This document shows, in pieces, positions 48,709 to 62,363 of a stretch of 64,000 nucleotides of DNA (position 1 is its first letter; every line of letters begins with the position of its first letter). This stretch comes from Rosellinia necatrix (taxonomy: Eukaryota > Ascomycota > Sordariomycetes > Xylariales > Xylariaceae). A program made the position numbers and the translations under genes. The stretch lies in NCBI GenBank assembly GCA_021209875.1, contig JAGYVD010000008.1, positions 1 through 64,000 on the forward strand, given 5' to 3'. Under the pieces are notes generated by a model, which saw nothing but the letters and a program-made list of their open reading frames with translations, searched no databases and had not been told where the DNA came from.

Positions 48709-51700
48709 ATAATGCGGTAACTTTTATAATTACATAACTTTATATTTTAGTTTATTTTTTTTATGCCGGCAGATAAAATACGCTTAATTTTTTAACGTTT
48801 ATATATACCTGACCTTTAATATAACTTTTTTTTATATTTTAAGCAGCGCTGTTTATTAAAAAAAGCAGAACTGTTAGTTTTTAAGCTTTACTATTATTAG
48901 CAAAATCTATTAATATTTATTAACTTATAGATTTAATTAATTTATCGATTTAATATATTTTGCGTTAGCCTGTCGATTATTTTACTTTTGCTAATATAAA
49001 AAACCAAAAATATAACAGCAGCTAAGTTTAACTTTATATTATATTTTAAACCGTTTAAATTATTAATTGTTTATATATTATTATATTGAGCTACTAATAT
49101 ATTAAAATAATCTGTTGTTTTTTTAAACTTTAATTATTTTAATATTAAATATTTAACAACTATAATATTATAATTAATTGTTTTTTAAATTTTAATTAAT
49201 ATTATATTTAAATAGTAATAATTATATATTTTAAACTTAATTATTACTAGTTTTATTTTTTAAAAGCTTGTGTTAAGTTTTTAACAAGCACGCAGCTTTT
49301 AGCATTACTTAATTATATTTTTATTATATTTTTAATTTTAAAATTTAATTTTTTTTAACATATATATATAAATATAAATTTATAAAACAATTAATAATAT
49401 TTATTAGTTTAATTATAAAACAACTTATATATATTTATTTTATTATTAATTTATTTAATAATTATTAATATATTAAAACGTAAAACCGATTTAAGATTTT
49501 AGCATTTAAAAATTTAAAACAGTTTTAATAGTTAAAATTTAATTTTAAAGCTTATAAAAGCTAAAAAATCTTTAGCTTTAATATAGTTTAATTTAAGCTA
49601 TTAGTTTTAAAAATAATATAAAAAACGTTATTTTTGCTAATAAAACTTAAGTTTATTAAACTAGCATTTTTTAATTTATGCAAAATTAAAAACTAAAACT
49701 ATAAATATTAAACATTTTATATTAAAAAAAAATATAGTTTAAAATAAGTTTAAAAATAAGTTTAAACTAAGCAATAATAAAAATTAAAAGTTTATATTTT
49801 AAACCTGTTTAAAAACAATATAAAATTAATAAAAGATTTAATAAAACTTTAAAATTATTGTTTAATTTACAACTAAAAAAACAATATTTAATAATTATAA
49901 TAGTTTATTAATTTTTTTAAAAAATAAATAGCTTTAAAAATTATATTGTTAAAAATATAAATAAATTATTATAATAATAATAATTTAAATTACAGCATTA
50001 AAATGAAAATTTAAACTAAATAAGCAAGCTTTTAAATTATTTACTCTAGCTATAAACTTTTTACAGAATTAATATAACAAGTTAAAAAATAATATAATTA
50101 AAACAAAAAAGCATGCTAAAAATATTAAAACAGCAAAAATAATCGATTAATTAATATAATAATTAAATAACGCTAAAATATTAGCCGACATAAAAACTTT
50201 AATTTTTAAACCATTTTATTGTGCTGCTAATTAGTTATTTAAAGCTGTATTAAACGTAATTAAATATATAACAGCACCGCTTGTTTAACTTTAACACTTA
50301 AATTATTAATATTTAATTATAGCTATACTAGCACTAAAACTATTATTTAAATCGTTTATTTTAATGCTTTTAATAAAACTAGCATAAGTTTTAATAATAC
50401 TAGTACTTATTATTTTAACAGTTTGTTTTAAAGCATAAGCTATATACCTGTTAATAAAAGCTTTGCTTATTAAAGCAGTACAGCAACATATAAAATTTTT
50501 TACTTTATATTAATTTAAACATAATATATTTATAATATTTTTTGCTATAATAGTTTTAAAACTATAATATTTAACAAGTAATAAAACCTATTTAAACTAT
50601 TTTTAATAAATAATAATTTTAACGATTTAAATAGCTTAAATATAAACAATAAAAAAAATAAAAAAACTTTTAAAAGAACTTTTAATTAAAAAGTTAAAAT
50701 AGCAAAATAATTATAAATATAAACAAAAAACAATTAAAAAAAACAATAAATATTTAATAGTTTTGCTTTTTATTATATAATAATTATATAAAACAAGCTA
50801 ATATTAGCTAGTTTAACTTAAATAAAAAAATAAAAACGATATAAAATAATAGCTAATAAAAATAAGTTTATTTTTATTAACGTATTTTATTTTATAAAAA
50901 AATAATTTATTTTTAAAAATTTAAAATAGCAAAACAAAATATTTAACTAATTTTAATTATATTTTAAATATTACTAAAAAACTAGCAGTTTTATAATAAA
51001 ATAATAAGCTAATTATTAATAAATAACTTAAGTTTAAAACATAAAATTAAACGTTATTTTAAATAAAATAATTATTTAATTTAATATATAACCTGCTGTA
51101 GCAACAAAATATTTTTTAAACTAAATTATTATTAAAAATATCGTATAACAAAATACTACTTTTACTACGTTTATATAAAAAACTAAAATATATTTAAGCT
51201 ATAAAACTTTAAACGTTAACAATAAAAATTAATATAATATTATAATTATTATATAAACTAGCATAAACTTTAAAATTAAATAATATTTTTTAACGCCCGA
51301 TATAAAAAATATTTTAACTAAATATATAACTTAAAGCGCTAAAATAAAGCTTTTTTTAATAATAGCAGCAAAAAATAAATATTTACAAATAAAAAAAAAT
51401 AATTAAAACTATAATAAAAAGTCTAACAATTAAAAAAATAAAAGTTAAAAAAACGCAGATTAAAACAAAAACAAAAATAAAAAAAAATAATATAATCAAA
51501 ACAAAAAAAAAAGCTATAAGCTTAAATAAAAAAAAAAAAATAACAAAAAAAAAACAGCTAAAATAAACGCAGAAATAAATATAATCGCTATTAAAAAAAA
51601 CATGTTAATACAACTAAATTAAACTTGTTAATATTAAACATAACATTATTTTATATTTTATTTAGTTTTAAATTAAATAACAACAAAATATTTATTATAA

Positions 51701-54700
51701 TTAATTATAGCTAATTATATAAATATTACGATTAAATATTTAATTTAGCGTATAACCGGGGTTAATATATTATATATTATATTAAACGTTTAGCTAAATA
51801 TATTTAAAACATATTATTATTAACTAAATATATTTATAAGTAATATAATATATTGTTTATATTATATAATGCACTGTTTTAATATTTATATAAATATAAT
51901 TATTTTAATATTATATTAAAAATTATATAAAAATTGTTTTTTTTCTGCAGAACTAATTAAAAATATAATAATAAAAAAATTATAAACATTAAATAAAAAA
52001 TAAATTAATTATACCAACGGTTTAAAAATATTTAATAAATTATATAATTTTAAAAAGCAGAAGCAAAAACAATAATTTTTATATTTTAAAGTTATTATTA
52101 AAAATTTATAAATAGCAAAATATTACTATAAGCTTAAATATAAGTTGTATTTATTTAATAATAATAAAATAATTATTAAGCAAATTTAAACATATTTTTA
52201 AAAATAAACAGGCCAGATTTAAAAAATAAGAAATAATCGAATTAAATATAAACAAAAATTATATTAAAATTTTATATATTAAACAATAATAATTATATAT
52301 TTTTATAATTGCTAGAATTTATAAACACGGCCTAAGTTATAAAAAAATTAATATTAAAATATTATTAAAAAGCAACTTTTAAATATTTATAGTGTATTAA
52401 TTAATTATAGTTTAAATACGGTTATTTTTGTTAATATTAAAAATTTCGAAGCATTTTTTAAATATTTTTAAAGCAAACTTATACGTTTATAAAATAATTT
52501 TAATACAAGAAGTTATTTTAGCGCTTAAAATATTAATATTAATACTAATTAAATATAAACTATTATTTAAAAATAAAAACTTTATATTTAAATTATTATA
52601 AAAAATAATATAGCAGCTTTAATTAAATTTATAACTTTTTAAACGTTATAATTGCTAATCTGTTTTTAAAACTAAAACTATTTTTAAAAATATTTTAATA
52701 AATATAATTTAAAAATAGTAATATTAAAATTAAATATTAAAAATATATAAAAAAATCTTTAAAAGCTGTAATAATAGCTGTAAGCTTAACAGCAGCTAAA
52801 GCTATAAATATAACTAATATATTATTAATTAATACAGGCTTATTATTTAACACGTTTTTAAATATGTTGTTAATTATTAATTTTAATGTTTTTATATTTA
52901 AAAATAAAATATATATTTTTAAAAAGTTTAAATTATTAAACATGTATTTATTAGCAGATTTTATATTAATAACTTTTATTATTGCAGCTATTGTTTTTAA
53001 TACGTATTAAAAACGCGACGTAATTTAAAAGCTAGACTTAACCATAATAAAAACTAATATAATCGCTGGAATAATTAACGCGTTAAAATAACATAGTATT
53101 TTTTTAGTAGGCTTTTTTTTTAAAAAAGTTTTTAAAATAGCTAATATAACTAGCGTAGCAGATATAACTAACGCGATTTATATAACAGAAACGCTTGTAA
53201 TAAAAACAAATAAATAGTTAGATAAACTGCTAAAGCTTAAAATCTAAAAAATCTTGTTAATATTAAATATAAAAAAACCTAATAAAAAAAATAAAATTAA
53301 AGCTCTAAATAAACAATTTATTTAGATAAAAAAAAATATTATAGCGCTAAAAATTTTTAAGTTGTTGCAAAAAATATTTAATATTTAAAAAAACTAAAAT
53401 ATTATTAATATACCGCAGAAAAAACAAATAAAAAATTTTTTAGTTAATAAATAATAATAAATAAAACTGAATTTTTAATTATATTTTTTTAACGCACGCG
53501 ATTAAAAAATAATTAATATAATGTTTAACAGGCTTTATAAGCAAAATAAAATAAAATAGGTCAACGGTTTTTTTATTTATATATCTAACTTTATTATATA
53601 GCTTATATATAAAAAAACTGTATTTATATTTAATAATTAATTTATAAGTTTTAAACAAAATAACTGTTTTAAATAACTATTTATTATTATTATAATTTAT
53701 AGTTATAGCTTTAATTAAAAAAAAAATATTTAACTGTTATAAATATAACCGCTTTTTTATTAATTTATAATTTACTCCGACTATTAAAACCGATTTATAA
53801 TAATAAGTTTTTAAAACTAAAACAATTAATAATAGTTTTAATAAAATTTTATAATATATTTGCATATATTTAACGTTTTATAAATAAATTATTTTGTTTT
53901 TATAAGTATTATTATAAAGCTTTTATTAATAATATTATTATTTTTTAAATATTAAAACAAATTATTTAGTTTATTTACGTAATATTTTTACGTTGTTTAA
54001 TAAAAAAAAAATGTTTTTATGGCTTAAAAAAACCTTTATTATATATTTTTTTATTAAACTATTAAGCTTTTAAATAAACGCTTTAAGTTTATTAATAATA
54101 AAAAAACAACTGGTAATATTTAAAAACTTTAAATTTTTTAACTAGTTAAAAGTTTTAAACAATATTTAAAAAAAATAGGATTTTTTTATATATTATTATT
54201 ATATTATATTAAAGTTGCAGAACTTTTATAAAAACGTAAAATAGAATTATTTAATAAAAAACGTAAAATAAAACAATATAAAGTTAATAATTATAGCAAG
54301 CATTAAATATATTATTAGTTTATATATTTTAAACTAACTATAGCTAAAATAAAATTATTTAAAGCTTTTTAAAATTTAATTTGTTTATATATTATATTTT
54401 ATTATTATAATTTTGCAAAAACATTATATATATAAATAAATAGCTTATTAAAAAAAGCTTTAAAATAATATTGTTTTATATTAAAAATAAATACGTATAA
54501 AAACTAGGATTAATAATTTTAAATATATAAATATTACTAGTAATATTTTTAAATTGCTGGATATTATAACTAAAAATAAAATATAAACTTTTTAAACTAG
54601 AAGTAGCTTGCGTAATATAAGCATATTAACGTTTATAAACTATAATTAAAGCTTTAATTAATTTAATAGTTTTTTTTATTAATTATTTAGCAATAAAAAG

Positions 54701-56572
54701 TATATTAAATTAAACTAAGCTTAATAATAAATCTACCGACCGTATAAATAAACGTTTAATTAACGCATTTATATATTTGTTATAATATAAACTGTAAATA
54801 TATTATATGCTAAATAAATTAAACTTTATTTTAAATATATTTAATCGATTAAAAAATATTACCGACTTAATAAATACTAAAAAAAAAATAATCTAAACAA
54901 ATAAAAACTAATATTAAATAATATATAAATAATATATTTAAAACTAGTAATAAAAAAAACAGTAAAAGCTGAAATTATAACAGATTATATTAAAAATCTT
55001 AAGTATTAAAAAATCTTAAAAGCAATTTAAAAAAGCAATAAAAACGTTGCAAATTTTTTAAGCTTAGATATTTTTTATAATTATAAATAATTTACTATAT
55101 AACGTTAACCGGAAAAATAAGCATAAATTATATATATTTAAAAATAAATAGTTAAATTTCTAGCAATAATATATAATAATAAATATTACTTTAATAAACA
55201 GCATATAATAAAAAAATTAAAGCTTTATATAATTAAGTTAAAAACTTATAAAATAAAAACATATTTAAATTATTGCAACAGATATAAGTTATATAGTACT
55301 ATTAAAAAAAAGCTGCACAGTAATTATTAACTTATTTAACTAGAAAATATTAAGCTAATAAAAATAATTATAATAAACTTTATTATAAGCTTACCTAAAA
55401 TATTATTTTTAGTTATATTATAGCAATTAAAAAAATTTAATTATTATAACGTATTAATAATAATAATATATATTATATTAAAACGTTTACTATTTATTTT
55501 AAGCAATAAAAATACTTCGCTAAAAATTAAACAAAAGCATTAGCTAAATAATTCCTGTTATCTGATTAAAATATATTAAGCGGTATTATTTCCGATTAAA
55601 ATTATAAATTTACTTCTGAATTTTAAACAAAGCTTTAAAAACTATAAAAGCAAAACTTTTAATAACAACTTTTATTATTTATAAAGTAATAATTTATCCG
55701 AACGAAAAATTAAATAATAAAATTATTATTTAATATTATATGTATATATATATAAACCGCAATTAAATAAATATATTATTATTTTTGCAGTAAAACTTAA
55801 ATAAAATATACTTAAAACTTATTAAGTTATTAGCTTATAAACAGCTTTTTAAATTTTAGTTATTTAAACTAAACGATTTTTTGTTAATATAAAATAAATA
55901 TAATTATTAAAAATATTTAATTTATATAAAAACATTTGCGTAAAAATATAAAATTAATTATAAATTTTGCAGTAGCACGTGTAAAATAATATTATAACAA
56001 TAAATATAAATTAATAAAATTTAATATAAAAATATAATATATTTAAAACTTTATTTAAAATATTATTTTTTAAAAACTGTTTAAAAATATTTTTAATAGC
56101 GCGTAAAACTATAAAAATTTAAAAAAAAAGTTAATAGATTAGCTTATAAATTAAAATTGCCAGAAACTTTTAATATTTACACTATTATTTTAGTCGCGCA
56201 TTTGTTATTTAAAAACATTAGTAAAGATTTTTTTTATTAAAAAATACTAGCACTAGAGCCGGTGTTTAAAAAGCAGGACTTAAAAAAAAAGCAACTTATT
56301 TAAAATCGAAATAATTTTAAAGCACTAAGTAAACCGTATTAAAAATAGATTCGATTATTTTGTTAAATAAAAAAAATATAGTTATAAAAACAACTAGTAA
56401 AAATCGGAGTAGCAACTACGTAGTGCTAAAAAACTAATTAAAAAATACTAAAATTAAAAAAAAAATAGACCTTGGCTGAAAAAATTAAAAAAAAGCTGTA
56501 GCCGACTTTATAAACAGTAAAAAAAAGTTATATAATTATTAAAAATAATAACGTTTTATTGTAGCTTTAGCA

Positions 56573-56760
56573 CTTAATATAATTAAAAAAAAAAAGGCTT
56601 TTTATCTAGCTAGCGTAGCTAGCTAAATAAAAATTGTATAAATTAAATAAAGTACTAGCTTAAAGCTTCTGGTTCCGCAGGGACTAGAAGCCCTTCCTTC
56701 TTTAATTCTATATTATACTTTTACAGACTTAACCATACTACCCCTAGTAAACTTTACTAA
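56573..56760 (+). repeat. Direct repeat of the fourth element, right copy
   Basis: Same hairpin with GTA instead of GCA in the loop. The right part (GCCCTTCCTTCTTTAATTCT, then ACCATACTACCCCTAG) is less mutated than in the left copy. Confidence 0.6.
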
Positions 56761-59700
56761 AACCTTACTAGTTTTAAATATAAAAAAAAAAAAAACTTTA
56801 ATTAAAGCGATTTAAATTTAAAATCAGGCTAAATTTAGCTTGTTTAAAAAGTTTAAACTTAAATTTTAACTCTGCTAAAATATAGAAGTTATTTTTTATA
56901 ATTTAATGAATAACAGGCTAGTTTTTTAAAATCAACTAAAAATAAATTATAATAATATTTTGTAATAATTTTAAACTAATAAACTTAATTAAGCTATAAA
57001 TAAAAATATATATATTTTAAATATAGCGATAGTTTTATATATAAATTAAAAAAATATTATAATATAAATAATATTTTTAAATTAAAAGCATATAAAAATA
57101 AAATTTTTATTTAAAAATAAAGTGTTTTAATTTTTATAATAATTTATATATAATTATTTAAATTATAATTATATATAGTTTTAATTATGAATAACTTTAT
57201 TTATATAATATATAAACTAAGTTTAAAATATAAACTAAAAACAGTAATTTGTTTTATAGCAGCTTATATAAAATATAATTTAATAATTTTATATATAGCA
57301 GTTTTAAAATTAAAATAAAATTAAAAATAAAAATTTAATTATGTATTAATTATAGTTTTAAAACAATAAACAGCGTTAATTTAATAATAAATTAAATTAA
57401 AAATAATTTATATTTAAATATATTTTATTAACAAAATAAACTTTATAATAAATAAAATAATTATAAATATATTAAAACTGGCTTAGTTTTATACTGCTAT
57501 AAGCATATGTGCTGCTGCTGCAAAAACATATATAAAAAACCCGCCTGTACTAAAAAAAAAACTTAAAATAAGTCCGCTGTTTTATAACCTAGTTATAGCT
57601 TAAGAATTTAAATAAAACTTAACTTATATTTATTTTAAAAATAATTTAATATATTATTAATTCTTTAAATAATAATATTAGTTTTAAAACTATTATTTAA
57701 ACCAGCGGTAAATATAATATTAAAGTTTAAAGTTTTAATTAAACAAACTTTTTATTTATAGCTTTTTTGTTTTTTTTTTAATTTAAATTTTAATAAAAAA
57801 CGTGATAAAATTATTTAAACAACTTAAAAAAGCTGTGAATTAAGATTTTATATTATAAAATATATTTAAAATATAAAAGTTATTTTGATTTAAGCTGCTT
57901 AAACAACTTAAAATCAGCTAATAAAAACTATTTAATAATTAAATAATAAATTAAAGCAGATTTAATATAAAATTATATCATAAAATAAAATAGCTTTGCA
58001 GGCCTAGTTTATTTTTTTTTAAGCTTAGTTTTAAAAATTCTTTAAAAAATAGCGCTAAATATATTATTTGTTTTTTTTTAAAAACAGCTTAATTAATAAC
58101 AAAATGTAATTTAAAATAACAGCGTTTAAATATTTAATAATATAATAAATGTTTAATTTAATTTAAGCCGCAGGTTTAAATATATATTTTATTAAAAAAA
58201 ACTTAAAAAACGTGTTTTAATTAGTTTTAGTTATATTTTTATAATATATACTGCTTAAATATAAATAAAAATTAAAGTTTTTTATAAAAATTATTTTTTG
58301 TTAAGCTTATATAAAGCTTTTATATTTTTAACTTATTTATGAAAAGTTTATATAAAATTTTAAAAGCTTTTTTTGTTTATATTAACAATATATTATTTAA
58401 ATAATTTTATTTTTATAATATTTATATTATATATTAAAAAATATTTAATATTTATTAAAAATATAACTACTTTTTAAACATGTTAAGTTTAATTTTAAAC
58501 TATAATAAAATTATAACAACATTTATATAAAAGTTTTTAATATTAAAATTAATACGTTTTTAATATAAATATAATTTATTAATAAAAAAACAAAAATAAA
58601 ACAAATTATGTGTAAAATAATATTAAAACCGCCAATATTTTAAAAAAACTTAAAAGTTATAATCTACTTAAATTTTTACGTTATAACAATTTTAATTAGC
58701 AGAGCTTTTTTATAATATATAAATATAGCTGTTTAAATTTAATTTGCAGCTGTTTTAATTATTATTTAAATATATAATATAAAACTTTATTTAATAGCTT
58801 AACGTTTTAAAAATTTTTAACAAAATATTTATATTAAATATAAACAACTGTTTAATTTATTATTTATTTATAAACGTTTTAAAATTAAAACTTAATAAAT
58901 TTTAATTTAAAACAGAAATAAATATTTATAACTAAAATATAATATTATTTATTTTTAAAAACCAGGCTTATAACTATTTATGTTTTAAAATAAAATATTA
59001 TAAAATATTAATATTTATAAAATTATAACGCTTTAAATAGTGTTTTAATATTAATATATATATTAAACGTTTAATATTATAATTATTTATATAAATAAAA
59101 CAACTATATAAGCTAGTTTAATTAATATATTTATAAAAACTTTTTATTATTATATTTATTTTATTAAATATTTGTTTTAGCTATATAAAACAATATTTGC
59201 TTTACATTAAACAGGTTATATTATAAAATAATAATTTAATTAATATTTTATTTTAAGCTAAATTTATAATAATTATTAACTTATGTTTTAATTAATAGTT
59301 TTTATTAAAAGTAATTTAATTTTACGCTGTTTAAACAAAATCTTAAACAATAAGTTATTTTATTTTAAAATAATTATATTTATTTATTATATGCAGGATT
59401 AATAAATTTAATTTAAAAAATATATAACGTAATAGCAAATTTATATAAAAACTAATATTTTTATTAAAATAAGCCAGCTTAGCCTGTATTAATATAAACT
59501 TTTGCTTTATATATATATAACCGCGTATTTAGTTTTTTATAACAGCTTGTTTAAAGCTTAACTTTAAATAAATATATATTTATGTTATATTTAGTTTATA
59601 TTAATTTATTTTTAAACTCGCAAGTTTTTAAACATTTATATATTAAACGTTTAAATTAAAAAACAGCGTATTCTTTTTTTATAAATAAAATAATTTTATT

Positions 59701-60439
59701 AAAGCTTTAATTTTAAAATAATTTTTAATTAAACTAACATTAAATAAAGCTACAGCAAACAAAAACTTGTATAATAAACTAATAACTAATATAGTTTTTA
59801 TAATAGTTTAGCACAGCTTTTACAGCTAAATAAAATTATATATAATAATTTTAACTTATAAAACTTTATAAAAAAGCTGTTTTAAGCTTATTAAAATTAT
59901 TAATTTAATTTTTAATAAACAGAAATTATTTTTAAGTACTACTATATAAAATAAAAACAAATAAAAAACGTTTTAAAAAAAACGTAATAATAAGCGCTAT
60001 AAACAGCTTATTATATTTAATTATTTATATAGTAAACTTTTAAAATAAAATATTATTTTAATATATATATGCGATTTATTCCTACTTTTTTATTTTATAT
60101 ACCGCGCTATTTTAAAAACTAAAACATTTTAAATTTTATAACACTGTTTATTACGCTTAAAAATTAATTATAATATATATTTAAGTTATTGTTTTAAATA
60201 AAGCGCTATTTAATATATATATAATATAGCTATAAGTAACAACTATATAAAACTTTTAATGCGTTAAATAATAAATATAATAAAACGTTATTATAAAGCA
60301 TTTTTAGCTAAAATATTAAAAGCTAATAAACGTTTTATCTCTAGCACAAGCTTAAACTATTTTATTTTATAAAAGCTAATAAAAAACTAAACTTTATATA
60401 TATTTGTTGTTCTGGTTTAAAAGCTTATTTAATATTAAA

Positions 60440-60680
60440 TTTATATTAAATTTGCTTTTATTAATAATTAAATAAATATATTTAGCATAAACGTTAAATT
60501 TATCGCAAATTTGCTTTTAACTGTAGCAAAATCTAGCAGTAATATATTTAAATAACTATATAGCAAATTTGCAGTAAATTTGCTTTAAACTACTAAATAA
60601 AAAAATATATTATTATATATTAAATTTGTATTAAATTTATAATAAAACGTAAAATAATCTGACTTTTTAAAAGCATTTTA
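60440..60680. repeat. Cluster of degenerate AAATTTGC repeats
   Basis: The motif TAAATTTGC/GCAAATTTGC, often as pairs about 11 bp apart, occurs about eight times in 240 bp, for example at GCAAATTTGCAGTAAATTTG near 60570. Variants recur at about 60995-61030, 61310 and 61430-61460. Confidence 0.5.
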
Positions 60681-61830
60681 TATTATATATTTTTATTTAA
60701 CGCTTAAGTTATCGTATAATAAATTTAAGCTTAATTTACAGCTAATTTATTTATTAATAGTTTTAGCGTTAAAATATTTAAAAAAACTTTTCTTAAGCAA
60801 ATTTATATTTTTTTAATACAACTTTTATTATTTTTATTATTATTTATATTATTGTTTATATTATTATTATCGCTATTGTTGTAGTTATTATTATAATTAT
60901 TAAAAGCTTTTGCTGCAGCAGTTTTTAATTTATTTTTTCTTTAAATTTTAATTTTAAACTTTATTAATAGTTTTATATAATAAAGCTTTATAATTAAAAT
61001 TAAATTTATTATAAATTTGTAACAAATTTTTATTTTTAACGCTTTAAAACGCTTTATAAATATTTAGCGCGACATTATTATAACGGGCGTCTGTTTAAGC
61101 CGACATAAATAAATTTTATTATTTTTAACTTTTATATTATATATATTAATTTAGCTGCAAATTAATCTTAAATATATTATATATTAGTTTTAATAACTTA
61201 TATTAAAATATTTATTTAAACGGGTTTTTTAAGCTTTTATATAATATATATATTTAAATGTTTATATGTTAATATTATTTATATAAAAGCGTTTATATTT
61301 TATATAAATTAACATTAAATTTGTTTTAAATTATACTTATTAATTTCTATAAAATAAAATATATAATAAATATAATAAATTTAATGTTTAATTATTATAA
61401 TAAGCTTTTAATTTATAATCAATTAATATTAAATTTAAAAAAGATTTGCTAAAAAATTTACTTTTATTACGCGATTTTAATAACAGCAGGCCAAAAAGCT
61501 GGCAATAAGCTAGCGCGTTTTTATTTAAAATTAAAAATATTATTATTTATTAAAAGCTAGGCGTTAATATATTATTAACGTTTTAAATTTAAAGCAAAGT
61601 TATATTATATTATTATATTTATTAAAAAAAAACTTATAAAAGCTAAAAAAAAAAAAGCTTTTATTTATAAACCTAGCTTTATTTTTTATTCTGTTTAGCT
61701 AGCTTTATTTAAAAATTTATTTAATTATATTTAGTTATATATCTTTAACTTTTTTTTTATAGACTAACGCTATTTTTTAATTTTTATTATTTTATTTATA
61801 AATAAAATAAACGTTTAAAACGTAAGTTTT

Positions 61831-62003
61831 AACATTTTTTTAGCTAGTTTTTTAAGCCTGACTTCATATTAAGTTTAATATTAAAAAAAAATATATATAT
61901 TTAAGATATTTTTAGCTGCAGCTTTAAATTAAAAACAACTTATATTAACCTTACGTTTTTTTTTAAAATATATGCTATTTATACTGCGCAATATATTTTA
62001 TTA
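61831..62003 (+). repeat. 174-bp duplication, left copy
   Basis: Aligns with 62190-62363 from AACATTTTTTTAGCTAGTTT to the shared ACTGCGC block. It is the more RIP-mutated copy. Confidence 0.65.
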
Positions 62004-62189
62004 ATTATATAAATAATTAAATTTTATTAAAATTAACGCTTTATTATTTAACTTTTTTTTTATAACCTTAATTTTTAAATATATTAAGCTTAAAATAGTT
62101 TTAAATTTATTTTATTTATTATTTAATAGCAACAGGCCATTAAAAAAAAATTAAGTTTTTTTATTTAATAAATAGCATATATAGCATGA

Positions 62190-62363
62190 AATATTTTTTT
62201 AGCTAGTTTTTTAGTCCTAACTACGTATTAAATTTAACGCTAAAAGATAAGCATATGTTTCTTATACTTTTAGCTACGGCTTTATATCAAAAACAACCTG
62301 TATTAAGCTTACGCTCCCCCCTAGAATACATGCTATATGTACTGCGCGGTGTGCCCTATTAGT
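62190..62363 (+). repeat. 174-bp duplication, right copy
   Basis: The less mutated copy; it keeps TTAAGCTTACGCTCCCCCCT and TACTGCGCGGTGTGCCCTAT. The start-to-start distance of 359 bp suits either a very short LTR element (TRIM-like) or a tandem duplication. Confidence 0.65.

Larger units (their letters stand above)
48521..56760 (+). mobile_element. Probable fourth retroelement between direct repeats
   Basis: The two repeats are 8.05 kb apart, a plausible LTR element length. The interior from about 49.5 to 56.5 kb is strongly A-rich on the plus strand, opposite to the T-rich 22-36 kb region, which suggests plus orientation. All reading frames are destroyed, so the class is open. An alternative is two independent copies of a short element flanking unrelated AT-rich DNA. 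Confidence 0.5.

Noticed and set aside
48368..52943. Frames at 48368-48574 (+) and 52737-52943 (-)
   Set aside because: Composition-driven frames in AT-rich DNA; the first overlaps the left direct repeat.
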